A stretch of DNA of 64,000 bases, from positions 10,463,001-10,527,000 of the forward strand of contig OX352764.1 in the NCBI GenBank assembly GCA_947095585.1, read 5' to 3'. The DNA is from Nephrocerus scutellatus (Eukaryota; Arthropoda; Insecta; Diptera; Pipunculidae). Shown piece after piece: positions 46,037 through 57,480 of the stretch. How positions within the stretch are numbered: position 1 is the first letter of the stretch; every line of letters starts with the position of its first letter. The notes under the pieces were generated by a model. That model ran no database searches. It worked only from the letters and a program-made list of their open reading frames with translations, and was not told the DNA's origin. Both the position numbers and the translations under genes were made by a program.

Positions 46037-48556
46037 TAACCTTTCCATTACCGCAATTATAGGTTCATTCATATCTGTTTGGGTTTTTTTTCTCTTCTTG
46101 TTCGATGTCAATGAGTTCTATTACAAATATACCTACATATGAGGCCGATATGTTTGGGCCATCATTAACTGACGCCTACAGTGGTTTAAAATCGAAAGCA
46201 TGTGGGTTACTAAGTGATTTCAGTACTTAACTAGCTTTAAAGGGATATTTCTGTCTTTGATTAATCTACTCCAATAGCTGTTCATCCTTCTATCTTAGAA
46301 ACATAAATTGCAAAAATAGTCCATCACCTTTTTCTAATAACTAATTAAGTCTATGCAAGGCCAGAGCCTGAGTTAATCTAATCTGCAAGATAACCGACAT
46401 TCGCTAAGAAAAATTTTTAATCCTTCTACATTGCGAGGATAGGTAATTTGGTAGTTGGGAAGTTAACGAAGGATTAATTTGCAACTCAGCAAATCTGCAT
46501 CAAGTAAATCCAAACAGAAAGCAATGCCTACGGATTAGTAAAGGTTGTAATTGTCGCGCACTGTCGCAAGACAATGCGTCAACCAAATTCGAAATCAGAC
46601 GGGCCAGGCGACAAGACTTCCTGAATAATAAACTTGCAACAATGGCAACAACGAAGCGACGCGACACCCGTCGTCTGTAGTATCCTTCTAATAAACAATA
46701 ATTGCTTGCTACTGCCATCCGACAGACAGACTAAAGACCAGAAGACCAGACTAATAGCGCTGTCGCCACAATTTATACGACACACATTTTCATAGCTAGA
46801 CGGGAATCGAACCAATTATTAATTTACGTTTCGTCCTTTGGCAAATAATGAGGGATGTTATGGTAAGCGTGAAAATGGTACGCATCGTATTAGCATCAAT
46901 TTGGCTGATAATAGACATCTTCGAGCATCTTGGGAATTACCCTAATTTTCGATTCATCGTTTTAGTGATAATTCATAAATTCTGCTGGAATTTCCAATCT
47001 ATTTTTGTGAGTTTTGCTGTAAATTCCCGTAGGAAGTCTTAGTCTAACAATTACACGTCTCGAATGTGTACATATTTCAGTTTATCGTTACATATATTTC
47101 GACCAGGTCTTTCCTATAATTAAGTGTCCTTTTGTGAACGACTGAAAATCGACAAAAATATTCATTAAATATCACATTATGTTATTGTCGGTCGCGTGAC
47201 GTCTGGTCAGATGGCTGGTCTGGGCCGAGCCGTCTTAATTACATTTGCCATTCGATAGTAATCATCATCGTTTTATGTATTTATTTGGAAATATTTATAC
47301 CTAACAGACGATAGTAGCCTAAACTACAGTAAGATGTGTAAGAAGACAAACATTCTTAAAAAGACGCCTGCACGCACAATGCGATTTTAATTGTCGTTCT
47401 TTAATTTGTTCTCTTTTTTCTATCTACCACTCATACGATTATGACTGAACCTCGCTATTACATGCATGCAAAGTATATTCTGTAGATATGCTTGGAAGTA
47501 TCTAACCGCAGCAAACATAGAATCGAAAAAGAATAACCGCATTCGCCACAGGATTTAGTACATATTCGCTACTTTGCATTGTTTCCGGCTTTGGGTTACG
47601 TGTTTGCATGAGTGTGCGTTGTGTACATACCATTTGGTCAGTCACACAATTTAGAATCGGACCGTCACACAATGCGAATCACCACATTGCATGCAAATAG
47701 AGAAAACTTCGAGATTCGATTGCAGTATTCCAAATCCCGCATATACTCGTGTGTGCTTTTGTCCAACGAGAGAAAGCCATCGGTTTGTTCGATTTTTTAA
47801 TACAAAAGTCCACAATACTCAGAAACACAATGCAAAGATTTACCAAAAAAAAAAAATTCAGAGCACAGGATGATGCTAAGACCTGGATTGCTATCGGTTT
47901 GATTGTCCTTCAACAACAAATACCGCAATGTGTTTTGGTTTTAAGGATTCACATAAACACTCGTAGTTAGCTGCTGTTGTTGTTTTTCACAAAGCGTGAA
48001 ATTTTCCATTTCCATTTTTCTTGTTGCTTTGTATTCGGAAATGTTCATTTTAAAATCGAATAAAGAACCGAGATGGATAAGGATTTGTTTCGTTAATTGA
48101 AGCAATGATTTTCATCTAAATTGTTGAAAGGATACACGATAACTATTGTAATTGTTGGCGCTAATGCTTAGCTCGTGATAAAATTATTAAAAACTGTACT
48201 ATTGGTAATTTTGCAGCTAGTGTTCTAAAGGTATGAGGGGGTAAGGTGATACCTGTTTTGTCGATTTTAAAAGATCACAGATCGTTATATGATCAATGCC
48301 ATTTAAATCTTCGACAACTTGTTTTACCTTTTAGCTTTATTTTGGGTTTTTACGAATAACTTACCCTAATGTTTATCAGGTTAAGTCATTTACGGACATT
48401 TGTAGTAGTGGTTCTTACGAAAATAGGTCAGGAGTTAATATTCAGGCAGTACATTGGTACCAAAAGATTATAACACTGACACTAATAAAAATGCACAAGG
48501 AGTCATAGAGATAGAGATAGGCCAAAAATAACTATCGTCAACCGATAGGACTGGTT

Positions 48557-49440
48557 TTAAATAAAGGGACCCGAGACTGTGATGCCAGGCGCATAAAAGA
48601 AAAGAACTCGCCTCAAAAAAACTGTCATTAGTTCAGCTGACTCCAACTTAGGCAGTAGTTGTAAAGATCGGAAAGACTCGATCGATGACGAATGACAGCT
48701 AGCGACTGAAAGTAAGAATGTTGCATACCGGCCAATCTCATACAACGCTGGCATGCTAAGAAGAATATCAGGAGCTCAGAAAAACAGGACAAAGAGGATA
48801 ATCTGAACAAACATTTCAAAGGCATCTCGGAGAGATGGGAAGTACAATTTAACGAGTTTCTGAATAGCCAGATAACTGAGGAATTGGGTGCTCTACAAAT
48901 GACCAAAGGCTACAGTACGTTGCCACCACAAGGCGATGTAAAAATTGGCAACGCGATAAACCGGCTCAAGGAGAAGGGCCTCAGCTCAGGAATTGAGTGC
49001 TCAACCAAAGACCAATGACTACAGTACGTTGCCACCACCAATCGTAGTAAAAGTTTGCAACGCGATAAATTGGCTCCAAAATAAAAGGGCCTCAGCTCAG
49101 ATGGCATCCCTCTGATCTTATTAACTCTGGGGAACCGCACTGTACAAAAGAATTTATGAACTCATGGTCCAAATATGGTCTATGAAGTTATCATCGACAC
49201 ATGACACATTCCACTTCATCACAAATACATTAACAACTGTTCAGATTTTTTTTAGGCAGGCGATGGTAAAATGTCTAAAGTTCCAAATCTCACTTAATAA
49301 CACCGTCTGTTTATAGAGCCGCAGTTTTGGAGCCGCTGCTAATCATGGCCATCAATGTAGAACTTTATAAAGCCACGAAAGAATAAACTTAAACGACTAT
49401 GTAAGTTGATCTTGACTAACACTATAAGCCAAGTAAACTG
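48557..49440 (+). mobile_element. Decayed endonuclease-RT LINE, linker to RT start
   Basis: The plus strand has pieces of the pre-RT linker (about 48700-48900) and the NKAxGxDG region as GLSSDGIPLILLTLGNRT (about 49090-49140), similar to KNNKGSDGILAEL at 3.7-4.1 kb on the other strand. It contains a 109-bp tandem duplication: gaattgggtgctc from 48881 and gaattgagtgctc from 48990, both ending gggcctcagctcag. Dead copy. Confidence 0.6.
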
Positions 49441-49544
49441 ACTTCAAATCCAAGTGAAGGGTGTGCAATTTAAAAGTTTGTTTTGAAAAACGCTATGAAA
49501 TGAGTATACATCAATATTTTTTGGATTTTTTTTTTTAATTTTTA

Positions 49545-49847
49545 ATTTAACCACGTTCATGTGGCTCCCTCTGGTGGAGGAGTCCAGTTTTCAAGAACTT
49601 TTTCGTTGATTTCGGCGACTATCTCAGGAATAACAGTCGCAATGTTATGTTTTAATGATGGAATTGGTAATCGCAGCTCCGTGCAGGTCAATTAACATCA
49701 TCTCCAAAACGGCTGATTATTCGGTTGCCAAATTAAGCGCGCAAGAGATCGATTGTCAGTCGGCTTTTATGACATGTGGCTCCAACTTGTTAAAAAAACA
49801 ACGGTCGGCCAAATTAATGGCGTCAATTTGGGACCATAAAAAATTGG
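49545..49847 (-). mobile_element. Mariner fragment, C-terminal part (split by a 913-bp insert)
   Basis: The minus strand reads NFLWSQIDAINLADRCFF followed by a NKLEPHVIKADCQSISC-like stretch, ending TRGSHMNVVKLKIKK, a mariner C-terminus. It continues the transposase that starts at about 51427. Confidence 0.7.
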
Positions 49848-49862
49848 TCTGCACGGCTCTGT
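49848..49862. repeat. 15-bp target-site duplication, left copy
   Basis: tctgcacggctctgt, identical to 50776-50790. It flanks the 913-bp insert within mariner sequence. Confidence 0.93.
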
Positions 49863-50775
49863 CTTTTTGACCCCGGCGGTGGGGGGTATAGAAAACACCG
49901 CGGCACGGGATGCCTGGGGTAAGAGTCCTCTAAAATTCCATTTCGTATTTGATCCAACAGCATCTTTATCCATTGGTTTGTGATGCGGGGCTCTTCCACG
50001 ATAGAAAAGAAAAGGGCCGCGGGTACTTAGATTATGCTCATGATTGGGCATTGTCTTCGTACCTTAGCGGCCGAGAATGGGCTACTGGTACTTGGAGACT
50101 AATTTTTTTGGGTGGACTCTTCGTATTAGTGGCTTGTTCTTACACCGATGACCGCTTGAGAGCCTATAATTTATTCTAGGCTGCCTAGGACTGCTTGGTG
50201 GTGCTTGCCGTATAGTCCTAGTAGTAATTGATATGTTTCGAGGTTCCGGACGAATGTGCTGCCAGGGTCTGCCTTGCAATCGCCCAGGCACTCATATCTG
50301 AACGAACCGAGATCATTGATACTTAATCTCACCAAGATTGCATTTGGTACCACGGGAGTTGTCTCGCCCAACGGACCGGATTGACCGTAAGGTTGACCGG
50401 TCTGTGGACAACTAAGGATGCGGACCCAGTTTGTTCTGGGGATGTAACGTGGGGGCTGTGGTTCAACTACCCATATGCGGGTAGAGCATGGTATTGGTAG
50501 CATCAGATACGTCCCTGATGTTGCCAATCATGGTAACACAGTAAGACCGGCTGATGTTACCAGTACGGAGTTGCTCGGCGAGGAGTTGCGCTTCATACAA
50601 CCGGTTGCCGTCATCCCTTAAATCGGCATGGGTGTAAGATAGGCTCAGCTTCTACCAGTAAGTTGACTACTGGTACATCTGTTGATGGCCGTCAATTGTC
50701 GTACAATTCGAGTCCGAAGAGGACCGTGGGGTAATGCTTTTATTGCAGGTAACCACGTTAATCTCTAAGACAGTT
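49863..50775 (-). mobile_element. Unidentified 913-bp insert with perfect target-site duplications
   Basis: This visibly more GC-rich block is unlike its surroundings and lies between identical 15-bp repeats inside a mariner. On the minus strand its frames look formerly coding but broken. One gives DDGNRLYEAQLLAEQLRTGN and then ISRSYCVTMIGNIRDVSD. Another (50527-50171) gives TSGTYLMLPIPCSTRIWVVE, later RLSINDLGSFRYECLGD, ending HHQAVLGSLE and a stop. About 300 nt of apparent non-coding sequence follows, ending in a short A run (gtcaaaaag). The structure fits an RNA copied in by LINE machinery. The source (cellular mRNA, viral RNA or an unknown retroelement) is not recognised. Confidence 0.75.
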
Positions 50776-50790
50776 TCTGCACGGCTCTGT
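50776..50790. repeat. 15-bp target-site duplication, right copy
   Basis: tctgcacggctctgt, identical to 49848-49862. Confidence 0.93.
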
Positions 50791-51427
50791 AACGGTCGCC
50801 CCTGACGGTAACGGTGTTTTCAGCAGCGTTTTTAAAGAAAAATACGCCAATTATGCCATCACTCCAAAATCCACACCAAAATGTCAGTGTTGGTGGATGC
50901 ATTGGCTTATCTACGATTATGTGTGGCTGTTCCGAACCCAAATCTGACAGTTATGCTTTTTTACATAACCCTCGAGATCGAAATGCGCTTCGTCTGAAAA
51001 TATGATTTTTCGACCAAAATCGACGTCATGCAGAGAACTAATATCTAAGCGGATCGTCATTTGATTTCAATTCCTGAGTCATCTGGACCTTGTAGGCGAA
51101 TAATCCGAGGTCTTTGTGCAATATTTTGCTAATAATGTTGCGACTAATGTTCTGTGACCGGGTTCCAGTTGTGGTCGATGGATTCTTTCCCACACTATGG
51201 GCGACAGCAACAATATTCTCGGGCGTGCAACTTGTTCGAGCTCGGGACCACTTCTGTTATCCAATAGCAAGCCTTTCTCATGAACTTTCTTCAACAATTT
51301 TACTACACCGGCTCCGGTTGCCGCTCTTTCACGACCCATATTTCTTTTACAAATTCGCAGGGTTTCGGCTACACTGACTTTGAAAATACGTTTTTAATAT
51401 TTCGAAACGCTCCTCAAGCGAAAACAT
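50791..51427 (-). mobile_element. Mariner fragment, N-terminal and catalytic part
   Basis: The minus strand begins MFSLEERFEILKTYFQSQCS at 51427. Through frame breaks it gives ISKILHKDLGLFAYKVQMTQ and PTLTFWCGFWSDGIIGVFFF, ending at NAAENTVTV, just before the RYRAVQ site where the insert lies. It is a different mariner lineage from the intact element. Confidence 0.78.
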
Positions 51428-51539
51428 GATTGTTTCGTGGCGCGGAATATCAAACTGACGAGCTGTCAAAATTTCAATCAAATCGTTCAAAAATAAGTTG
51501 AGATAGCCTATAGTTTAAAAACAGACCAGTATATTGCCC

Positions 51540-52225
51540 ACCCTTTATATGGGCTCCAGGTATATGGACTGAGCTGGGTTCTCAACCTGGCGTTAAAGAA
51601 AGCCATCCGAGACTCTAATGTAACGGCAAGTGAAACAAACCTTTATAAGACCATACAAATACTGGCTTAGGCAGACAATAATGACATCATTGGTAGAAAT
51701 CTAGGACCTGTACAAGAAGCATTTATCCAGATTGGGCAGGGGATGCACATAAATGAACGCAAAACCAAGTACATAACGGCCACATTGGTCCCTGAATTCA
51801 CTGAATTAAGATAGTAGAGCGCGCATTTGAAAAGATGTCATCCTTTAACTATCTCGGGTCAAGGAATTAAAAAACCAAGCTGATAGAATGGACATTGGTC
51901 AGACCAATACTTGTATATTGATCAGAGATTTTGGTGTTTATCAAAAGCAAAGATAGTACGATTCAGGAGGCTATAATGGTGAATTCTACGAGCGTTACCT
52001 TGATCTTGGCATCGTAAAGAAAATCAAGCACGGTAGCCTCTTGCGGGCAGGAAACCTCTGGTTCGGAAAGTCCTTTGCGGAAGAAGTAATAGAACATAAC
52101 AGCGTGACAGGCCAAGTCTATGCTGGAGAGTGTAAACCAGAACTCTAAGAGTGTACCGATGCAAAAATGGTTAATATTTATGGGAGCCTGTACTGGACAC
52201 CGGTTGTAGAGTTGCATAATGATGA
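51540..52225 (+). mobile_element. Decayed endonuclease-RT LINE, RT centre to GAT-tailed 3' end
   Basis: NLALKKAIRDSNVTASETNL, an ADNNDIIGRN catalytic-region remnant, then QEAFIQIGQ and HINERKTKYIT match the RT centre of the LINE at 8050-10400. It ends cggttgtagagttgcataat followed by gatgatgaat, a variant of the family's 3' tag. Confidence 0.75.
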
Positions 52226-53287
52226 TGAATACCATTCTCATTTTGAAATTGAAAATGTATTTTTCAAGTGTACTTACTATTCCATTATAGAAGATTTTTG
52301 TACTCATACTATAGTTTGCTTTTCCACTTTCTGCTCTGCATTCTCATTTTGTTGTTCAGATTCTATACACAGGGAAGCTATATACCAACTCTCTATCTCA
52401 CAAAAACACAAAACTAAGTTATACCTATTGTCATGCTTATAGTAATATCTTTCCTATCTTTCCTACCCTTCAATAATCCGACTTTCTCTGAAAATTCGCT
52501 GAATAGGATTTAGCTTAACTCTTACAATAACTCTGACGCACGAGTACATAAAGGTATGCTATTAGACGCATTGTTCTAACGTCTAGCCTTATGTATAAAG
52601 TTTAATAGGAAGAATTTATATAAATATAGCTTAGAATTAACCCGTTCCACTTTCATTAGACGAATTCAGTTCAATTTGAAAAGAGGACTTTGCCAAATTT
52701 TCTAACCCATTTTCAAGAACTGAATGTCATAACAGTGGGAAACTTGCCACAAAGTGAAGAATAGTTACCTGCTGTTATAAAGGTTATTTTTACCGAAGCG
52801 AATTCGCATAAACAGGATCCTGGCTTCAAACAACAACAAAACACAAGAGTGATTGCTATTTTTAAGGCTATTGTTCTACAATGCTGGCGGCGCCAGTAAA
52901 GTCATAAAAGTTTACGTGAGATACAAAAAGAGAGAGAGAGAGCGCGAAGCTTCTTCTCAGAGACATTACGAAAATATCATAGCAAAATTAAATGCAAATT
53001 AGTTGTCTGAAGGATCTTAAGACTAATTACAGAGCCTTAGATGCACCCAAATGTTGGCTTGCTTACGAAGATGTGTGAAAAGAGTCAGACAGACAATAGC
53101 TTGCAAATTTGACCAAATAATCGCATTGCTGAGCCATCGACATTTCTTAGGCAATGCTCAAGGCTGAAACCGTAATTAAATTAGAATTGCATAGCAATTA
53201 ATGTTTTATTACCCGCCATTGTTGGTGTCTAACCTATGAGGCGTGAAGGGATAGCAGGTTGTGGGATGACGCATTTTAAAAAGTTAA

Positions 53288-53325
53288 TTACCCCGCTTGT
53301 AGAGCCAAATATGATGATGAATTAC
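53288..53325 (+). mobile_element. LINE 3'-end tag
   Basis: gcttgtagagccaaatatga followed by tgatgaat is the same GAT-tailed terminus. No coding part is recognisable upstream. Confidence 0.55.
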
Positions 53326-53961
53326 AACGTCAAGCGATTCAAGTAAAACGCTAGGAACATCCTTCTTTTTAATTAGGTATGTTATACGCACAAATATAAA
53401 CAACTCAATTGTTTCAGCCACCTCTATACCACCACAACTACTATCTACCATTTCGTAAAATGTTTTACAAAATATCCGTACTAATTGCAAAAGTTTGTTA
53501 TCCACTAACAACACCATCACCTTGATAAAACTTTTAATCCTTTAACCACGAAAGCCATACGAAGAACACAATAGGGCAGCTGAAGCTGCTGATCAATTTG
53601 GCAATGGAATTCACAAGAAATTGTTTCAATTACGTAACCTGAAGAACATTCCCAGCTGCGATGACGGCACATTTCCAGGAAGATACACACACAGTCTGAT
53701 TAATTAAACAAAAGAATGCGAGAAAAATGCCACCTAGACAGAAGCAGGACAACCAATTTAAATCCCCAGCAGGAAGGATATCCAAACTAAATACCAACTA
53801 AAAAGGGAATGGAAAATTTTTGCTCTTCTTCCACAACCACGGGGGATAAGTGCAATGAATTCGTATACGTGTAGAGCGGGTAAAGCGCACTCATCAGCGA
53901 GGATAAATAATAATAACACAGGTATTCTGAATAAAAAATAAAAATAACACAACCAACTTAC

Positions 53962-54279
53962 ATCGTAGACCAAATACTGCAGGAGCACTCCAAGCGCTTC
54001 GACACCCTTGCTCTTCTGTGCTTCCTCCGCCTCCAGCAACTTTTGGTGTATCGAATGGAAATCCAATCTCCCATTACACGAATGCCTGTTCAGAAGTTTC
54101 AACTGGGAGTCCCGCTGTAGTTCATCCTCTGTTGAATCGGCTGCGATGACATTGTTCGTTAGGGTTTTCTCCTCATCCACCACGTCATCCTCCTCCTTTG
54201 ATCCCGGATGTTGTAACTGTTTTTGCTGCAGTTTCCTTTGCTGTTGCTTCAACTGTTGATGATGTTGTTGTTGTGATTT
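53962..54279 (-). CDS. MTUS/ATIP-family protein, exon with conserved pre-coil motif
   Basis: This 106-codon exon, in phase 0 at both ends, encodes a Gln/His-rich start (KSQQQHHQQLKQQQRKLQQK), an acidic middle and LDFHSIHQKLLEAEEAQKSK followed by GVEALGVLLQYLVYD. The EALGVLLQYLV segment parallels EALTVVIQHLL of MTUS1, which precedes the main coiled coil. This supports joining it to the exon 17.9 kb downstream. The acceptor is tgtacag|AAATCAC and the donor GAT|GTAAGT. The continued open frame past the donor is intronic. Confidence 0.8.
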
Positions 54280-54355
54280 CTGTACATGAAAAATGTTTTT
54301 TAAAAGAGATTTAAAAAAAACCAAAAAAAAAAAAAGATTCACGCATTGTAGTTAC

Positions 54356-54654
54356 CTTGCCACCATCCAGAATTGATTGCGCATTGTTCTTGTTCTTGTA
54401 GTTTAGTGTGGGCGTAGGTGGTGTCTGTGAGTTGGCCCTAAGTTGGGTGGCTACCTTTTCGATTGAGGATATTCCATGAAATTGATGATTATTTGCCACA
54501 GAGCTGGAGTGCGGCGTTGAAGTAACGATAGCCGGTTGTGAGGCTGCAGTTGATTTGCTTTTGCTGCTGTTGTTGCCTGTATTGGTGATAAGGGTGCCAT
54601 TTGTTTTTGCTATTGTAGTCTCGTGCTGCTGCTGACTAATGAGGCGATTATGAT
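54356..54654 (-). CDS. MTUS/ATIP-family protein, upstream low-complexity exon
   Basis: HNRLISQQQHETTIAKTNGT, LITNTGNNSSKSKSTAASQP, TPHSSSVANNHQFHGISSIE and QSILDGGK are open from acceptor gtttcag|ATCATAATC to donor AAG|GTAACT, joining the next exon in phase 0. It is Ser/Thr/Asn/Gln-rich and probably disordered. The exon starts with two bases of a split codon, so at least one more coding exon lies upstream (not found). The call depends on splice sites and frame, not on conserved sequence. Confidence 0.65.
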
Positions 54655-55579
54655 CTGAAACGAATGAAAGTAAAAATGGTATTAGGAGAGGTTGTATAAG
54701 TGATTGTTGCTAATTATCTTAAAGTGGAAAGATCAACGATATTAAGATTCCTAAATAGGCAATGTCAAGGGGATTGCATCTCCAAAAAAAATCTTAATTA
54801 AAGAGCTTCAAAGACAGCGAAACTTCCTTACTTTATTTCAATAAACTTCCTAACCTTCTTTCCAACAAGAAGATCTGACCAAAGGTTAAAACAAAGAACA
54901 CTTCATAACTAAATAAATTTGCAATGAATTATACCTTCATCGCTTATGAAGAAGATCTTCAAGTAACAAATTGTCGACTGCCCTGTCATCTCTCAACATA
55001 ATTCATGTTTGCTCATTATTTGCAAAAGTGCCATAACGATTTGTGTTTATGATCCTCTGGCGAAATTGTTTGACCATAAAAATTTCCTAAAAACATTAAC
55101 CATAATGAATAATTATTATTATTGTGGTACATGGGGCACATTAATGTCAAGCGAGAAATGGCCAGCGGAAAAAGCTTCTTCATTGTCAGTAAAATTACTC
55201 TGTAAGACACTTTGGCAAATAGACACGGGAGGAGAAAGTTGGCGCAACAAAGAGCGAAGTATGTCAGTCGTTAAAGGTTGAAATAATAATATGATAATTA
55301 GAGGCTTAAGTTGATGAGTTGGAAACAAGTCTTAGTGGGGAGATATGAAGATCGTATTAACGCAGTGACTATGAAGTGAGATATTGTTATACGAATTGAC
55401 AGGAATCACTACAGTATGGATATGACTGAGCTTATATAAGAAATCATATAATAAATGCACAGTTTTTAATTTGGAAAATGAAAGTGGTCCTAGACTCATG
55501 GAAGCATCGATTAGTATTACTAAGTCCGAAGTTAGGTTAGTTTTCAGCGGCTACTTCGGCACATTTAGACCGGTGAAGG

Positions 55580-56765
55580 TACGTTTTTATATTGCAGGAT
55601 CTGACTTCTTTTCCTCTTTAAAATTTTGATTTGAAATATCTCGCAAGCCGCAATGTACAGTTTTCAAGATCTGCGATAATGCGTCCATTCTGTATATACC
55701 CAGTCGTTTGTTTCTTCTGAGTGCTAATGCTGGACAGAAGCAGAAAAGTTGAACTAAGGTCTCCATCTCCGCCATATTCCCATATCTACAAAATTTGGTA
55801 ACATTTTAAATCCATGAAAACATAAATTTTATTTAATCTAAAATCTAATCAAATCTTCTCCCAACTTACGCTACGCCAACTTACGCTACGCTACAGAAGT
55901 CATTAAATTTCAGACCCAGACGATCACTCTTAACTCTCGTCTTTGATGGGCTATGTGTGATCAAAGCTCTATACGCAATCCTACATTAAGGCTGTTTGTC
56001 CACTTGTCATATCCTAATGCTCTCTCTCTCTCTGAAGTGCTAATTTAAGCGACGTTATAGACCTATGGCGTAATAGGCGCGCCTTGGCGCAAAGCGCAAA
56101 GTTTGATGTTCATTCGAATCCCAGAAAAACACCAAAATTATTTTTAACGGTCTCACCTCTCGCGAATATCTTACAAACGTCCAAGAGTAATAAATGTCTC
56201 AATTCGCCTTTTGGATGCGGCATTAAATTGTAGGTCCATCCATTTGTTTGTAAAAAAACACGTACAATAGGAATTGTCGCAATAAGCTAGGCCCTGGACC
56301 ACAACGGTCTGTTGTGCTGCCAAAATATAATGGCTTCCCCACACTTGCACTTTCCGGTATCATCCCTATCAAATTGGTTCGACCTGCGATTCCGCACGAT
56401 GTCTGACTGATCAGGGACCCTTACTGTATGGATTTACAAATGCTCATTCATCACTTCAGGAAAGAATGGCACCCCAACGCCACCTATGACCTTCTGATGC
56501 TTGCAGCCTGATTGCCACCACACTCTTCATATAAGTTATACTTCCAATTGTAGATATAACATTAAGCTTTATCTCCTCGATCGCTATCACCTTAGCTTGG
56601 TATATGTTGCAGAAGTCTGTGAGACGAACTGTAGTTTCCACATTCAGTTTTTCACATAAGACTCCAGCCCTTTTTTTACCATCTGGCCAAGAGCAGTCAG
56701 TGAAAATTTCGCACAAATTCGGTGTCCGAAAAAAACACTTCCTCCAAATTCTCTGAACGGTCATG
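55580..56765 (-). mobile_element. R1-type LINE fragment split by a SINE
   Basis: The minus strand gives an RNase H start at 56720-56560 (CEIFTDCSWPDGKKRAGVLC, FCNIYQAKVIAIEEI) and, nearer 55770-55700, ETLVQLFCFCPALALRRNK, the R1-clade C-terminal knuckle region. The SINE at 56066-56330 interrupts it. Degenerate. Confidence 0.72.
56066..56330 (+). mobile_element. tRNA-derived SINE, copy in LINE
   Basis: The body is shared with the copies at 43948 and 59379: tgcgg-type cattaaattgtaggtcc, then gcaataagctaggccctgga and ccacaacggtctgttgtgc. The B-box-like gttcattcgaatccc is visible. The A box is degraded and the exact 5' end uncertain. Confidence 0.7.
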
Positions 56766-56929
56766 TTATTCGAAAACCTTTGTTAAAGCATTAGATGGGT
56801 ATGTAGTGATAATCAACAATCAAGGTTTGTCAGTTCATTTTTTATAGATTTTTTATCGTCGAGTGTCCTGCCAGGGGACACTTCCACTAATTTACAGCAG
56901 ACTGTCACGTATCCGTGTTTGTCATTCTC

Positions 56930-57480
56930 TGCTTACTCAATATGAATGCGTTAACAGGATGGTTCCTTTTAATAGTTCATCAAGGACTGGCTGACAGTAA
57001 TTGTTGTCTGGTTAACACGAGCATTGGGCAATGCAATGAACTCCTGGAGAAAGTCATGATATCAATGCATTAACAGGATGGTTTCTTTTAATAGTTCATC
57101 AAGGACCTTCAGTATGCCAGTATAAACACAGACTTGAGTATCAGCCTTAAGTTGGACTTCCTGCTCACTGGCTCATTGCATATTTGCATTTAAAGCGCGT
57201 GAGTGAGAGCTGTATTGGCGGTTCTCCTATAGATGATTGGCTGCACGTTTTATGCGAATGTGCGTTGTACTCTGACCTCAGTGACTTGGATGCGATGGGT
57301 ATTAGCATTACTAATGGTATATGGCATGTTTTCGAGTCAGTCTTAAGCTGGCGAGTCCATAAAAATGTTCTCTAAATCCGTATTTGAATGGCGTATGGTC
57401 AGTTAGTTTTCCCACAGAATGCCGTGACGCAGATATCGGTAGAGATTTAGAAAGGTATCGACCCCATCTGTGAGAAACTG
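56930..57480 (+). mobile_element. R1-type LINE C-terminal fragment
   Basis: LHVLCECALYSDLSDLDAMG near 57240-57305 resembles the HVLxxCPxYxDxRDLxxMG end of LINE polyproteins. Upstream, gcgttaacaggatggttcct (about 56948) recurs as gcattaacaggatggtttct (about 57067), a roughly 119-bp direct duplication. Confidence 0.55.

Larger units (their letters stand above)
36096..53961 (-). other. 17.9-kb intron of the MTUS-like gene
   Basis: The donor (GAT|GTAAGT at 53961) and acceptor (tttacag at 36096) are both phase 0, joining ...LLQYLVYD to LNAFSCPSLK. The intron is largely transposon-derived (entries below). Stretches of 36100-38690, 39960-42370, 46050-48540, 52230-53280 and 53330-53960 are AT-rich with no recognisable gene. 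At 37560-38330 a loosely repeated theme (variants of accggattttgaggttgg and caacactacaccatcatgat) hints at old tandem or transposon sequence. Confidence 0.72.
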
